The notes below the pieces were generated by a model that searched no databases, was not told where the DNA came from, and was given only the letters and a program-made list of their open reading frames with translations. Made by a program: the position numbers and the translations under genes. 39,488 nucleotides of DNA from NCBI GenBank assembly GCA_003250155.1, contig QKHE01000094.1, positions 1 through 39,488 on the forward strand, written 5' to 3'. Below are positions 16,136 to 23,622 of the stretch, in pieces (position 1 is the first letter of the stretch; every line of letters begins with the position of its first letter). This DNA is from Chloroflexota bacterium. Its GTDB lineage: Bacteria; Chloroflexota; Limnocylindria; Limnocylindrales; CSP1-4.

Positions 16136-17794
16136 TCAGCCCTTGCCGGGCCGCGAGGCGCCCACCTCGCCGGCGTCGTCGGACCCGATCGGGCCGGCAG
16201 CTCGGACCTCGGGGCCGACGCCGTCGGCATAGCTCTCGAAGTTGGCGTGGAACATGCCGGCGATCCGGCGCGCGGCGACGTCATAGGCCGACGGATCAGC
16301 CCACGTGTCCCGCGGCGTGAGGACGTCCGTCGGCACGCCCGGCACCGCCACCGGGATCGCGAGGCCGAAAACCGGATCGACCTGCGTCGGGACGTCGGCC
16401 AGCGCACCGCTGAGCGCGGCACGGACCATGTTCCGAGTGTGGGCGATGTTCATCCGCTCGCCGGTCCCGTACGGTCCGCCGGTCCAGCCGGTGTTCACCA
16501 GCCACACGGGAACGTCGAACTCGTCGAGGCGGTCCATGAGCATGTGGGCGTACACGCCCGGATGACGTGGCAGGAACGGTGCGCCGAAGCAGGCCGAGAA
16601 CGTGGCGCTCGGCTCCTTGACGCCGACCTCCGTGCCGGCGAGCTTCGCCGTGTAGCCGCTGATGAAGTGGTAAGCCGCCTGCTCACGCGTCAGGCGTGAG
16701 ATCGGGGGCAGGACCCCGAACGCGTCGGCGGTGAGGAAGACGACGTTGCGCGGCATCCCGGCCACGCCGGTCGGATCGGCGTTGCCGATGTAGTGCAGCG
16801 GGTACGCGCCGCGGGTGTTCTCGGTGATCGCCTCCGAGTCGAGGTCCAGCTCGCGCGTCCGCGGGTCGATGTCGACGTTCTCCAGGATCGTCCCGAACCG
16901 CTTCGTGGTGGCGAAGATGTCCGGCTCGTACATCGGCGACAGCCGGATCGTCTTGGCGTAGCAACCGCCCTCGAAGTTGAAGACGTAGTCGCCCCCCCAG
17001 CCGTGCTCGTCGTCGCCGATCAGGCTTCGCAGCGGGTCCGCGGACAGGGTCGTCTTGCCCGTGCCCGACAGCCCGAAGAAGACGGCCACGTCGCCCGCGT
17101 CGCCGACGTTGATCGAGGAGTGCATCGGCAGGACGCCCTCGTCGGGCATGAGGTAGTTCATGACGGTGAACGCCGACTTCTTGATCTCGCCGGCGTACAT
17201 CGTGCCGACGATGATGACCTCCATCCGCCTGAGATGGACGAGGATCGCCGTGCCCGAGCGCGTCCCTTCGGTCTCGGGGTCGGCCTCGAACGACGGCACG
17301 TTGATGATCGTGAAGTTCGGCTCGAACGCGGCCAGCTGTTCGGCCGTCGGCCGGCGGAAGAGGTTGCGGGCGAAGATGCTGGCCCAGGCGGTCTCGGTGT
17401 AGACGCGCAACGAGCGCCGATGGGCCGGGTGGGCGCCGATGAACATGTCCTGGCTGTAGAGGCGGCGATCGGCGACGTAGGTCATCAGCCGCGCCCGGAG
17501 GCGGTCGTAGTGCGCCTCGCTGATCGGATGGTTGACGTCGCCCCACCAGACCTTGTCTTCGCTCGACGGTTCGCGGACGACGAACTTGTCCTTCGGCGAT
17601 CGACCGGTGTGGGTGCCGGTTCGAACGACGAGCGGGCCGTCGGCGGCGAGCATGCCCTCGCCTTCCCGCAGCGCCGCCTCGTAGAGGGCCGCGGTCGAGA
17701 GGTTGGCGACGATCTTGCCGGCGCGGACGCGGCCGCCGCGCGCGCGACCGTTCGGCGGATGCGATGCGGTCGGGGGGGTCGTCAGAGCGGACAT
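16136..17794 (-). CDS. pckA: Phosphoenolpyruvate carboxykinase (ATP)
   Basis: A 552-residue ATP-type PEP carboxykinase that makes PEP, CO2 and ADP from oxaloacetate and ATP, the first committed step of gluconeogenesis. Visible motifs are the substrate-binding TGRSPKDKF (about residue 63-71), the metal site region YAGEIKKSAF, Walker A GLSGTGKTTLS (241-251), kinase-2 DDEHGW (261-266) and the adenine region ENTRGAYPL. I start it at ATG 17794, which has AGGAG 11 bases upstream; the longer ORF adds a low-complexity N-terminus. The ATP form is one argument against an actinobacterial host. The neighbour mdh supplies oxaloacetate. Confidence 0.95.
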   Translation of the reverse strand: MSALTTPPTASHPPNGRARGGRVRAGKIVANLSTAALYEAALREGEGMLAADGPLVVRTGTHTGRSPKDKFVVREPSSEDKVWWGDVNHPISEAHYDRLRARLMTYVADRRLYSQDMFIGAHPAHRRSLRVYTETAWASIFARNLFRRPTAEQLAAFEPNFTIINVPSFEADPETEGTRSGTAILVHLRRMEVIIVGTMYAGEIKKSAFTVMNYLMPDEGVLPMHSSINVGDAGDVAVFFGLSGTGKTTLSADPLRSLIGDDEHGWGGDYVFNFEGGCYAKTIRLSPMYEPDIFATTKRFGTILENVDIDPRTRELDLDSEAITENTRGAYPLHYIGNADPTGVAGMPRNVVFLTADAFGVLPPISRLTREQAAYHFISGYTAKLAGTEVGVKEPSATFSACFGAPFLPRHPGVYAHMLMDRLDEFDVPVWLVNTGWTGGPYGTGERMNIAHTRNMVRAALSGALADVPTQVDPVFGLAIPVAVPGVPTDVLTPRDTWADPSAYDVAARRIAGMFHANFESYADGVGPEVRAAGPIGSDDAGEVGASRPGKG

Positions 17795-17920
17795 CTCGGC
17801 TCGGTCTCCTGCTGCGGACGGCTCCGGGCTGCCCGGGCGCCGCGCTTTCGATCGACCGGCCGCGCGTGACATCGAGATCAGGCTCGATGGAGTCGGCTTC
17901 CGCAGTCGTGCTTGCCGGGC

Positions 17921-17926
17921 ATCCTA
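17921..17926 (-). promoter_or_regulatory. Possible -10 box for pckA
   Basis: TAGGAT (minus strand) lies in the 213-bp gap between pckA and the cystathionine gene. No convincing -35 is present. The leader would be roughly 120 bases. The rest of this gap holds only a GC-rich potential hairpin (GCGGGG 17973-17978 with CCCCGC 17992-17997) that might end the upstream gene. Confidence 0.3.
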
Positions 17927-18007
17927 CCACCCGGCTTCCAGACCGGGAGGGGCCAAAGGTCATGCCGCGGCTGCGGGGTTCCCCCTGCCGCCCCCGCGCG
18001 CGGCACG

Positions 18008-19219
18008 CTACGAGGCGTCGAGCGCGTCCCCGAGGTCGGCGATCAGGTCGTCGGCCGCCTCGATGCCGACGGACAGACGCAGGAGCGCCGCCGGCACCTC
18101 GAGCGGGGAGCCGGCGACCGACGCGTGCGTCATCTCGGCCGGCAGCTCGATCAGCGACTCGACCCCACCCAGGGACTCGGCCAGCGTGAAGATCCGGACC
18201 GCCTCGCAGATCGCCTCGGCGCGCGCCCTGGCCGTGCGGCTGCCGCGAGGGGCGGGCACGAACGAGACCATGCCGCCGCCGCGCCCGCCCATCTGGCGCA
18301 TTCCGATGGCCGCCTGCGGGTGAGCGTGGCGACCCTCGTCCAGCCCGGGGTAGGACAGCCATTCGATGTCGTCCCGGCCGGCGAGGTAGGTCGCCACCGC
18401 GTGCGCGTTCGCGCAGTGCCGCTCGACCCGCAGCGCGAGCGTGCGCAGGCCGCGCAACGCGAGGAAGCAGTCGAACGGACCGGGCACGGCGCCCGCGGCG
18501 TTCTGCAGGAAGCGCAGCCGCTCCGCGAGGGCGGCGTCGCGGGTGACCGCGATCCCGATCACGGTGTCGCTGTGCCCGGCGAGGTACTTGGTGCCGGAAT
18601 GGAAGACGACGTCCGCCCCCAGGTCGAGAGGCCGCTGCAGGACCGGCGTCGCGAACGTGTTGTCGACGACCACGAGCGGCCGCTTCCCGCTCCCGAATCG
18701 CTCTCGCACGGTCGACGCCACCGCCGGGAGGTCGACGACCTTGAGGAGCGGGTTCGTCGGCGTCTCGAGCCATACGAGCCGCGTCCGTTCGCCGAGCGCC
18801 TCCCACAGCGCGTCCGTGCCGGCGGCGAGGTCGACGTAGCGAGTCTCGATCTCGGCTCCGGCTTTTCGAACCCGCTCGATGTAGCGGAACGTCCCGCCGT
18901 AGACGTCGTCGCCGACGACGATCTCGTCTCGCGGTCCCGCCAGCTCGGCAATCGCCGCGGTCGCAGCCGAGCCCGATGCGAACGCGATCCCCTTCCCGCC
19001 GCCCTCGAGCGCCGCCACCGCCCGCTCGAACCGCTCCCGCGTCGGGTTCTGGGTTCGCGCGTACTCATACCCGCCACGGGGGCGCCCGACGCCGTCCTGG
19101 CGGAAGGTCGCGGTCTGGTAGATGGGCGGCGCCACGGCGCCGGTCAGCGCGTCCGGCTCCTGGCCGGCATGGACGGCCAGCGTCTCGAGGCGCACCGCTG
19201 CATCGGGCTTGTCCGGCAT
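18008..19219 (-). CDS. Cystathionine gamma-synthase / gamma-lyase family PLP enzyme
   Basis: A 403-residue PLP-dependent enzyme of the Cys/Met metabolism family. The PLP lysine is K211 in HSGTKYLAGHSD; other core motifs are YEYARTQNPTR, FASGSAATAAI, ETPTNPLLKVVD, VVDNTFATP and AESLGGVESLIELPAEMTH. It either makes cystathionine from an activated homoserine and cysteine or splits cystathionine to cysteine, ammonia and 2-oxobutyrate; sequence reading does not separate these well. A cystathionine beta-synthase is encoded 4.4 kb away (23615-25042), so a reverse transsulfuration route from homocysteine to cysteine is likely. It is divergent from the UbiA gene and has no clear Shine-Dalgarno sequence. 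Confidence 0.92.
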   Translation of the reverse strand: MPDKPDAAVRLETLAVHAGQEPDALTGAVAPPIYQTATFRQDGVGRPRGGYEYARTQNPTRERFERAVAALEGGGKGIAFASGSAATAAIAELAGPRDEIVVGDDVYGGTFRYIERVRKAGAEIETRYVDLAAGTDALWEALGERTRLVWLETPTNPLLKVVDLPAVASTVRERFGSGKRPLVVVDNTFATPVLQRPLDLGADVVFHSGTKYLAGHSDTVIGIAVTRDAALAERLRFLQNAAGAVPGPFDCFLALRGLRTLALRVERHCANAHAVATYLAGRDDIEWLSYPGLDEGRHAHPQAAIGMRQMGGRGGGMVSFVPAPRGSRTARARAEAICEAVRIFTLAESLGGVESLIELPAEMTHASVAGSPLEVPAALLRLSVGIEAADDLIADLGDALDAS

Positions 19220-19347
19220 CGCCCGGCATCATCGCACGCGCGGTGGCCGGGATCATGGTCCGCCGGCCGATTACCGCTACCATTGACGCGCAAGTTTCGA
19301 TGGCCGCGCCCGCACGCGGCCGTCTGCCAGGGAAGGGAACCCACAAC

Positions 19348-20394
19348 GTGCTCGCCGAACGACTGCGCGTCTGGAAGACCGCGTACAACACCGCCAACCT
19401 GCCGGCCGGCATGACCACCCCGCCCGACGCGATCTCGAAGTGGATCGTGATCACCCGGGCGGCGGTCTTCTCCATGACCGTGACGTCGGGCCTGATCGGT
19501 GGGCTCCTCGCCGTCGGCGCGGAGCGCCTCCTCGGCGGCATCTCGGTCGACTACGGCCTGCTCGCCCTCGCGGTCATCGGGCTCGTCGTGGCCCACGCGG
19601 CGAACAACATGATCAACGACTACTTCGATCTCGAAGGCGGCGTCGACACCGACGATTACGTGCGGGCTCAGTACGCGCCCCACCCGATCCTTGCCGGCTG
19701 GGTCAGCAAGCGCCAGCTCGGCACGGCGATCCTGATCGCCAACGCGATCGACCTCGCGATCCTGCTGGTCCTGATGAGCCAGCGCGGGCCGCTGGTCGCC
19801 GCGTTCGCGTTCGGCGGGCTGTTCGTCAGCGTCTTCTATGTCGCGCCGCCGATCCGCCTCAAGCACATCGGCCTCGGCGAGCCGGGGGTGTTCCTCGTCT
19901 GGGGGCCGCTGATGGTCGGCGGCACGTTCTTCGTGGCCACCGGGCAGCTGCCGGGCTGGGTCTGGATCGCGTCGCTGCCGTACGCGATCCTCGTCACGAC
20001 GGTCCTGTTCGGCAAGCACATCGACAAGATCGAGGCCGATCGAGCGAAGGGCGTCCGAACGATGCCGGTGCTCCTCGGGGAGCGCAACGCGCGGCTGGTC
20101 GCGCGGGGCCTGATGATCGCCTTCTACCCGATCATCCTGGGGGCCGCGCTCGTCGGCTGGATCGGGCCGTGGGTCGGGCTCGTCGTGCTCGGCATCCCGA
20201 GGCTGGTCCAGGTCCTCCGCGTGTTCGCCGAGCCGAAGCCCGATGTCGAGCCGTTCAGCTACGTCGGCTGGCCGCTGTGGTTCGTCGGCCAGGCCTTCAT
20301 CCACACGCGGCGGGCAGGGGCGCTGCTGATGCTCGGCCTGCTGCTGAACGCGTTGCTACCGGTTCGCCTGCCCTGGGTCTACGGCGGGCTGTAG
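19348..20394 (+). CDS. UbiA-family prenyltransferase
   Basis: A 348-residue integral membrane protein with eight to nine helices. The first Asp-rich motif is NNMINDYFDLEGGVDTDD (about residue 85-102) and the second is DKIEADRAKGVRTMPVLLG (about 227-245), which bind the prenyl diphosphate through magnesium. Such enzymes attach isoprenoid chains to quinone precursors, haem, (bacterio)chlorophyll or glycerophosphate; the substrate cannot be told here, and MenA-like or unknown-specificity members are both possible. I choose GTG 19348 (AAGGGA nine bases upstream) rather than ATG 19300 or the longer ORF. A TACCAT box lies at 19278-19283. Its end overlaps the convergent GNAT gene by 98 bp. Confidence 0.88.
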   Translation: MLAERLRVWKTAYNTANLPAGMTTPPDAISKWIVITRAAVFSMTVTSGLIGGLLAVGAERLLGGISVDYGLLALAVIGLVVAHAANNMINDYFDLEGGVDTDDYVRAQYAPHPILAGWVSKRQLGTAILIANAIDLAILLVLMSQRGPLVAAFAFGGLFVSVFYVAPPIRLKHIGLGEPGVFLVWGPLMVGGTFFVATGQLPGWVWIASLPYAILVTTVLFGKHIDKIEADRAKGVRTMPVLLGERNARLVARGLMIAFYPIILGAALVGWIGPWVGLVVLGIPRLVQVLRVFAEPKPDVEPFSYVGWPLWFVGQAFIHTRRAGALLMLGLLLNALLPVRLPWVYGGL

Positions 20395-20935
20395 GCGCCG
20401 CATCGAGGACCACGTCGAGGTCGGTGATCCAATTGCCCGACGGGCCGCGACCGGTGAGTTCGACCTCGGCGACCAGCTGAGGCCCGGACGGCGCCGCGGA
20501 CAAGATCGAGACAAGGAACCGGGTGACGCCGACGTAGGTGGTCGCCCATTCCAGCATCGCCGCCATCGCCTCCCCGGCGTAGCCCCGAGCCCGGAACGCC
20601 GGGTGAATCGTGCAGCCCACCTCGAGTCGACCGCGTTCGTCGGGTGGACCATGGAAGCCGACGGAGCCGATAGCCCGCCGTCCGCCATCGGGCCCGACGA
20701 GCACGACCATCCGAGCGCCCCCGCCCGGCATACCCGGCGACGCGGCGGACTGCGCGACGGCGAGCTGCACCACGTGCGCCGAATTCACGGCGACCGACCG
20801 GCTGATGGCCGCACCGATCAGCGCGCCCGCGAGTTCGCGGTCGCCGTCGACGAGCGCCCGGGCAAAGGCCGCCGAGATAGGCACGAGCTCGAGTCGCGCG
20901 GTGCGAATCGTCTCGACGATCTCCACCGTGGCCAC
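20297..20935 (-). CDS. GNAT-family N-acetyltransferase (RimJ/RimL-like), copy 1
   Basis: A 212-residue acetyltransferase of the RimJ/RimL type. It begins with TARLELVPIS and has the acetyl-CoA site in EVGCTIHPAFRARGYAGEAMAAML (RxxGYA variant of the Q/RxxGxG/A motif). It is paralogous to the gene at 23038-23622: both share IGSxGFHGPPDExGRLE. The last part (after LDVVLDAA) is an Arg/Ala-rich tail of about 35 residues that runs antisense into the UbiA gene for 98 bp; it has no counterpart in copy 2 and may be a drifted extension. Start is GTG 20935 or GTG 20926. It is divergent from the LuxR-type gene across a region with palindromes. Substrate unknown. Confidence 0.75.
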   Translation of the reverse strand: MATVEIVETIRTARLELVPISAAFARALVDGDRELAGALIGAAISRSVAVNSAHVVQLAVAQSAASPGMPGGGARMVVLVGPDGGRRAIGSVGFHGPPDERGRLEVGCTIHPAFRARGYAGEAMAAMLEWATTYVGVTRFLVSILSAAPSGPQLVAEVELTGRGPSGNWITDLDVVLDAAPTARRRPRAGEPVATRSAAGRASAAPLPAACG

Positions 20936-21001
20936 CTTCCCGCGCGTCCTCCGTCGCTAGCGGCGCCCGCCGAGCATCGATCGAATCGTCGCGCCGTGTC
21001 C

Positions 21002-21020
21002 ATTCGCCGTTCGGCGTATT
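21002..21020. promoter_or_regulatory. 19-bp palindromic element, copy 1 (between GNAT and LuxR-type genes)
   Basis: ATTCGCCGTTCGGCGTATT, with the perfect inverted core CGCCGTTCGGCG and outer AT/AT pairs. An identical copy lies at 23040-23058. It sits 36 bp before the LuxR-type ATG and 66 bp before the divergent GNAT start, upstream of the likely -35 region, where an activator or autoregulator would bind. Confidence 0.55.
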
Positions 21021-21024
21021 GCGT

Positions 21025-21041
21025 CGCCGTCTCGGACGGCG
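21025..21041. promoter_or_regulatory. Second inverted repeat directly before the LuxR-type -10 box
   Basis: CGCCGTC-TCG-GACGGCG is a perfect 7-bp inverted repeat with a 3-bp centre. It shares the half-site CGCCGT with the 19-bp element, with its centre about 22 bp further on, two DNA turns. It abuts TAGTTT, so a protein bound here would block RNA polymerase. Confidence 0.5.
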
Positions 21042-21047
21042 TAGTTT
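21042..21047 (+). promoter_or_regulatory. Possible -10 box of the LuxR-type gene
   Basis: TAGTTT ends nine bases before the ATG and no ribosome-binding site is present, so the transcript would have a leader of only a few bases. It directly follows the inverted repeat at 21025-21041. Confidence 0.4.
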
Positions 21048-21056
21048 CACTCCCTC

Positions 21057-21818
21057 ATGCGGCTCACGCGGCCGGATTACGAGGCGGTCTACGAGTTCCT
21101 CGCGGGTGTCGATGACCTGACAACCGATGAGGCCTACCCGGCCGATCTGCTTGGCCGTCTGCGGTCCCTGGTGCCCAGCGACGAGGCCTCGTACCAGGTG
21201 CTCGACGTCGAGGATCGGCGCTTCATGGATCAGGACCCCGCCGATCCGGTCGACGAGGAGGAGCTCTACTGGACGGTCGGGCCGTGCCCGATCACTGACT
21301 ACCGGCTCCGGACAGGCGACCTGTCGGCGATCCGGATGTCGGACGTGACCGGACGGCAGCGCTACCACGACTCGCCGTTCTACCGCGAGTACTTCCTACC
21401 TGTCGGCTACGACCACGTCCTGGACCTCGGCCTGTCTGCGGATCGGCGCCGGTACCGATCACTCGTGCTGATCCGCGGCCGGGACAGGGCCGACTTCACC
21501 GAGCGCGATCGTGCCGTCCTCGAACTGCTGCGACCTCATTTGCGGGCGCGAGAGGCTCGCGCCGAACTGCGGCACCGGGCGCGCGATGACGACGGGGCGG
21601 TCGAGAGCGACGCAACGTACGCGCCGATCATCCTCACCGCCCGGGAGCGCGAGATCCTGCGGCTCGTCCGCGAGGGGAAGACCAACACCGAGATCGCCGG
21701 CGAACTGTGGGTCTCGCCGGGGACCGTCAAGAAGCACCTCGAGCACGCATACGAGAAGCTCGGCGTCGCGAGCCGGGCGGCAGCGGCCTTGGCGGCGCAG
21801 GCTGGACTCGCGCCCTGA
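21057..21818 (+). CDS. LuxR-type transcription regulator with GAF-like N-terminal domain
   Basis: A 253-residue regulator. The first 185 residues form a GAF-like sensory domain (LTTDEAYPADLLGRLRSLVP, SPFYREYFLPVGYDHVLDLGL, ERDRAVLELLRPHLRARE). The last 65 residues are a LuxR/GerE helix-turn-helix (ILTAREREILRLVREGKTNTEIAGELWVSPGTVKKHLEHAYEKLGV). There is no receiver domain, so it is not a two-component regulator. The N-terminal domain is of the kind seen in many orphan LuxR proteins of soil bacteria; it shows no clear acyl-homoserine-lactone signature. Palindromes at 21002-21041 just upstream suggest autoregulation, and the identical palindrome before the PD40 gene suggests a second target. 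The effector is unknown. Confidence 0.88.
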   Translation: MRLTRPDYEAVYEFLAGVDDLTTDEAYPADLLGRLRSLVPSDEASYQVLDVEDRRFMDQDPADPVDEEELYWTVGPCPITDYRLRTGDLSAIRMSDVTGRQRYHDSPFYREYFLPVGYDHVLDLGLSADRRRYRSLVLIRGRDRADFTERDRAVLELLRPHLRAREARAELRHRARDDDGAVESDATYAPIILTAREREILRLVREGKTNTEIAGELWVSPGTVKKHLEHAYEKLGVASRAAAALAAQAGLAP

Positions 21819-21862
21819 TCCTCTGGGCCGGGGCGCCGCCAGGCAGCCAGGCGTGAGCGGCA

Positions 21863-21884
21863 GGACGGCTACGACGAGCCGTCC
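21863..21884 (+). terminator. Hairpin after the LuxR-type gene
   Basis: GGACGGCT-ACGACG-AGCCGTCC, a perfect 8-bp stem with six-base loop, 45 bp past the LuxR-type stop. No T-run follows. Confidence 0.4.
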
Positions 21885-21953
21885 CCACGGGATGGGGGCG
21901 TGGAGGGCCGACGCCGGCGGGAATCGCTGAAGGCCGGAGCGGAGCGCCAACCA

Positions 21954-21986
21954 GTCGCCGGGACCGGACTGGCCGGTCCCGGCGAC
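21954..21986. terminator. Strong bidirectional hairpin between convergent genes
   Basis: A perfect 14-bp inverted repeat (GTCGCCGGGACCGG, loop ACTGG, then its complement) lies in the 220-bp gap between the convergent LuxR-type and PD40 genes. There is no T-run on either side. It probably ends or protects transcripts from both directions. Confidence 0.6.
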
Positions 21987-22038
21987 CGATTCAGGAGCTA
22001 CTGTGCCGGGCAGTCTGTTCGCGCCGGTCCTGGTGCGG

Positions 22039-22953
22039 CTAGTTCGTGCCCGTCAGCTTCGCGCGGGTCGTGACGTACAGGTCCTGGTTGCCCTCTCCGC
22101 CAGCGCGGTTCGACCCGAAGTACAACGTCGTCGCGTCCCACGACAGCGAGGGGCGCAGATCGTTCGCCGCGCTGTTGACATTGCCGCCGAGGACCGTCGG
22201 CGGGGACCACGGGTCCGACACGTTGGTCCGCGTCGCGGTCCAGATGTCCAAGCCACCGATCCCGCCGGGGCGGTTGGAGTCGAAGAAGAGCTCGAGCCCG
22301 TCCCGCCGGAGGTTCGGGCGCGAGTCGTCGAAGGTCGTGTTGAGGCCAACCGCCAGCGCCGCGGCGCCGAACGAGGAGCCGTCGAACGCGCTGACATAGA
22401 TGTCGCTGCCGCCCGGACCGCCGGAGCGCGCGCTGGAGAAGTACATCTCCGTGTCGGAGAGCGACGGGCTCGCCTCACTCGCGGCACTGTTGATCGAGCA
22501 GCCGAGATTCACGGGAGTTGACCAGCCCTTCGTTTCGTGCAGCCGGGTCATGTAGATGTCAGCGCCGCCGCATCCTCCGGCCCGCGTGCTCACAAACAGG
22601 AACGTCCGCCCGTTTCGGTGAGCGGCCGGGCAGAGTTCGTCCGCCGCGCTGTTGACCGCGACAAAGTTGATGGGCGCGCCCCACGCCCCATCATCGCCGC
22701 GAAGCGAGTACCAGATGTCGAGACCGCCCGCGCCGCCGGCGCGGCCCGACGCGAAGTACAGGATGTCGCCGCGCTGGGCGACGAACGGACAGCCATCCAA
22801 TGCCGCCGAGTTCAGGGCGGCATGCGTCCCCGGAATCGACTCGGCGCTCACCGCCGACGACCACGAACCGAGGCTCATGGCCTGGGCGACGGATGTCATG
22901 GTGGCGATCGCTGCGATCGCCACGACCGCGCTGCTGGCTCGACTGGCTCGCAT
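22039..22953 (-). CDS. Secreted five-blade PD40 (WD40-like) beta-propeller protein
   Basis: A 304-residue exported protein with a signal peptide (basic MRASRA, then AVVAIAAIATMTSVAQA). The rest is five PD40 repeats, each with a core such as LYFASGRAGGAGGLDIW, LFVSTRAGGCGGADIY, YFSSARSGGPGGSDIY, FFDSNRPGGIGGLDIW and YFGSNRAGGEGNQDLY. The repeats are of the type found in TolB and OmpA-linked propellers, but no peptidoglycan-binding or OmpA domain follows, so it is a free propeller outside the membrane. I start at ATG 22953 since GGGAGG lies seven bases upstream (the track's GTG 22968 lies before it). A partner or sugar could bind the propeller; the role is unknown. The 19-bp palindrome lies 86 bp upstream. 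Confidence 0.85.
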   Translation of the reverse strand: MRASRASSAVVAIAAIATMTSVAQAMSLGSWSSAVSAESIPGTHAALNSAALDGCPFVAQRGDILYFASGRAGGAGGLDIWYSLRGDDGAWGAPINFVAVNSAADELCPAAHRNGRTFLFVSTRAGGCGGADIYMTRLHETKGWSTPVNLGCSINSAASEASPSLSDTEMYFSSARSGGPGGSDIYVSAFDGSSFGAAALAVGLNTTFDDSRPNLRRDGLELFFDSNRPGGIGGLDIWTATRTNVSDPWSPPTVLGGNVNSAANDLRPSLSWDATTLYFGSNRAGGEGNQDLYVTTRAKLTGTN

Positions 22954-23037
22954 CTTGCTGCCTCCCACGATCGGCGGGCCGATCAGTGCAAACCCCCGGC
23001 GTGCAAGGCCGAGGATCAGCGGGCGGCGGGCGTATGC

Positions 23038-23622
23038 CTATTCGCCGTTCGGCGTATTTCGGGAGTCGGAGCGAGGCGGCCAGTTCGCCTGGAACACGTA
23101 CTCGAGGCCGTCGACCGGGTCGACCTGCTCGCCGATCTGACGAAACCCGAGCTGCCCGATGAGCCCCAGCGATGCCGCGTTGCCCGGCGCCACGGAAGCC
23201 AGGAAGCGGCCCACGCCGAACCGCTCGTGGGCCCAGTCGAACATCGCGCGGACCGCTTCGAGCGCGAAGCCGCGGCGTCGGTAGTGAGGCTCGACGCTGT
23301 AGCCGATCTCGAGACGACCCTGCTCGTCGGGCGGACCGTGGAAGCCGATCGAGCCGATGACGCGCCGCCGGCCGTCGGCCGCCTCGAGGACCATCACACG
23401 ACCCAGCCAGCTCCGGATCGCAGGCTCCGCGGCGAGCTGCGCCAGCCGGTACTGGAGGAAGTGCTCCAGCTGGACCGGCAGCCAGGCGGGCACCTCGGCG
23501 CCGATCTCGCGGGCGGCGCCAGCCAGGTCGTTGCGGACCAGGGCCTCCATGAACGGCACGGTCATCGACACGAGCTCCAGTCGTCGCGTCCGGATGGGCT
23601 CGGCCGAGGGCCCCTCAGTCAC
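23038..23622 (-). CDS. GNAT-family N-acetyltransferase (RimJ/RimL-like), copy 2
   Basis: A 194-residue acetyltransferase with the RimJ/RimL pattern: IRTRRLELVSM at the start, VIGSIGFHGPPDEQGRLEIGYSVEPHYRRRGFALEAV containing the acetyl-CoA motif RRRGFA, and a proper C-terminal half (NAASLGLIGQLGFRQIGE). It is better preserved than copy 1 at 20297-20935, with which it shares IGSxGFHGPPDExGRLE. The GTG start lies inside the end of the CBS gene (8-bp overlap), so it is the last gene of the lgt-acyltransferase-CBS operon. It may acetylate a small molecule or a protein N-terminus; the sequence does not show which. Confidence 0.85.
   Translation of the reverse strand: MTEGPSAEPIRTRRLELVSMTVPFMEALVRNDLAGAAREIGAEVPAWLPVQLEHFLQYRLAQLAAEPAIRSWLGRVMVLEAADGRRRVIGSIGFHGPPDEQGRLEIGYSVEPHYRRRGFALEAVRAMFDWAHERFGVGRFLASVAPGNAASLGLIGQLGFRQIGEQVDPVDGLEYVFQANWPPRSDSRNTPNGE
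23040..23058. promoter_or_regulatory. 19-bp palindromic element, copy 2 (upstream of PD40 gene)
   Basis: Identical to 21002-21020. It lies 87-105 bp before the PD40 ATG and covers the last codons of the GNAT gene ending at 23038. The two GNAT paralogues do not explain the identity: copy 1 is upstream of one GNAT start, copy 2 is at the end of the other. Confidence 0.5.

Noticed and set aside
17973-17997. GC-rich hairpin as a terminator of the cystathionine gene
   Set aside because: Arms are only six bases with a long loop and could arise by chance in such GC-rich sequence.
21057-21818. LuxR-type gene as an acyl-homoserine-lactone quorum-sensing regulator, paired with the penicillin-acylase-type gene as a quorum quencher
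   Set aside because: The N-terminal domain lacks recognisable autoinducer-binding residues, no synthase is present and the acylase is 8 kb away with its own neighbours.
20297-23622. The two GNAT genes as ends of a duplicated or mobile segment
   Set aside because: They are in the same orientation but share only protein-level similarity. The flanking genes differ, and no target-site duplication or transposase is visible.
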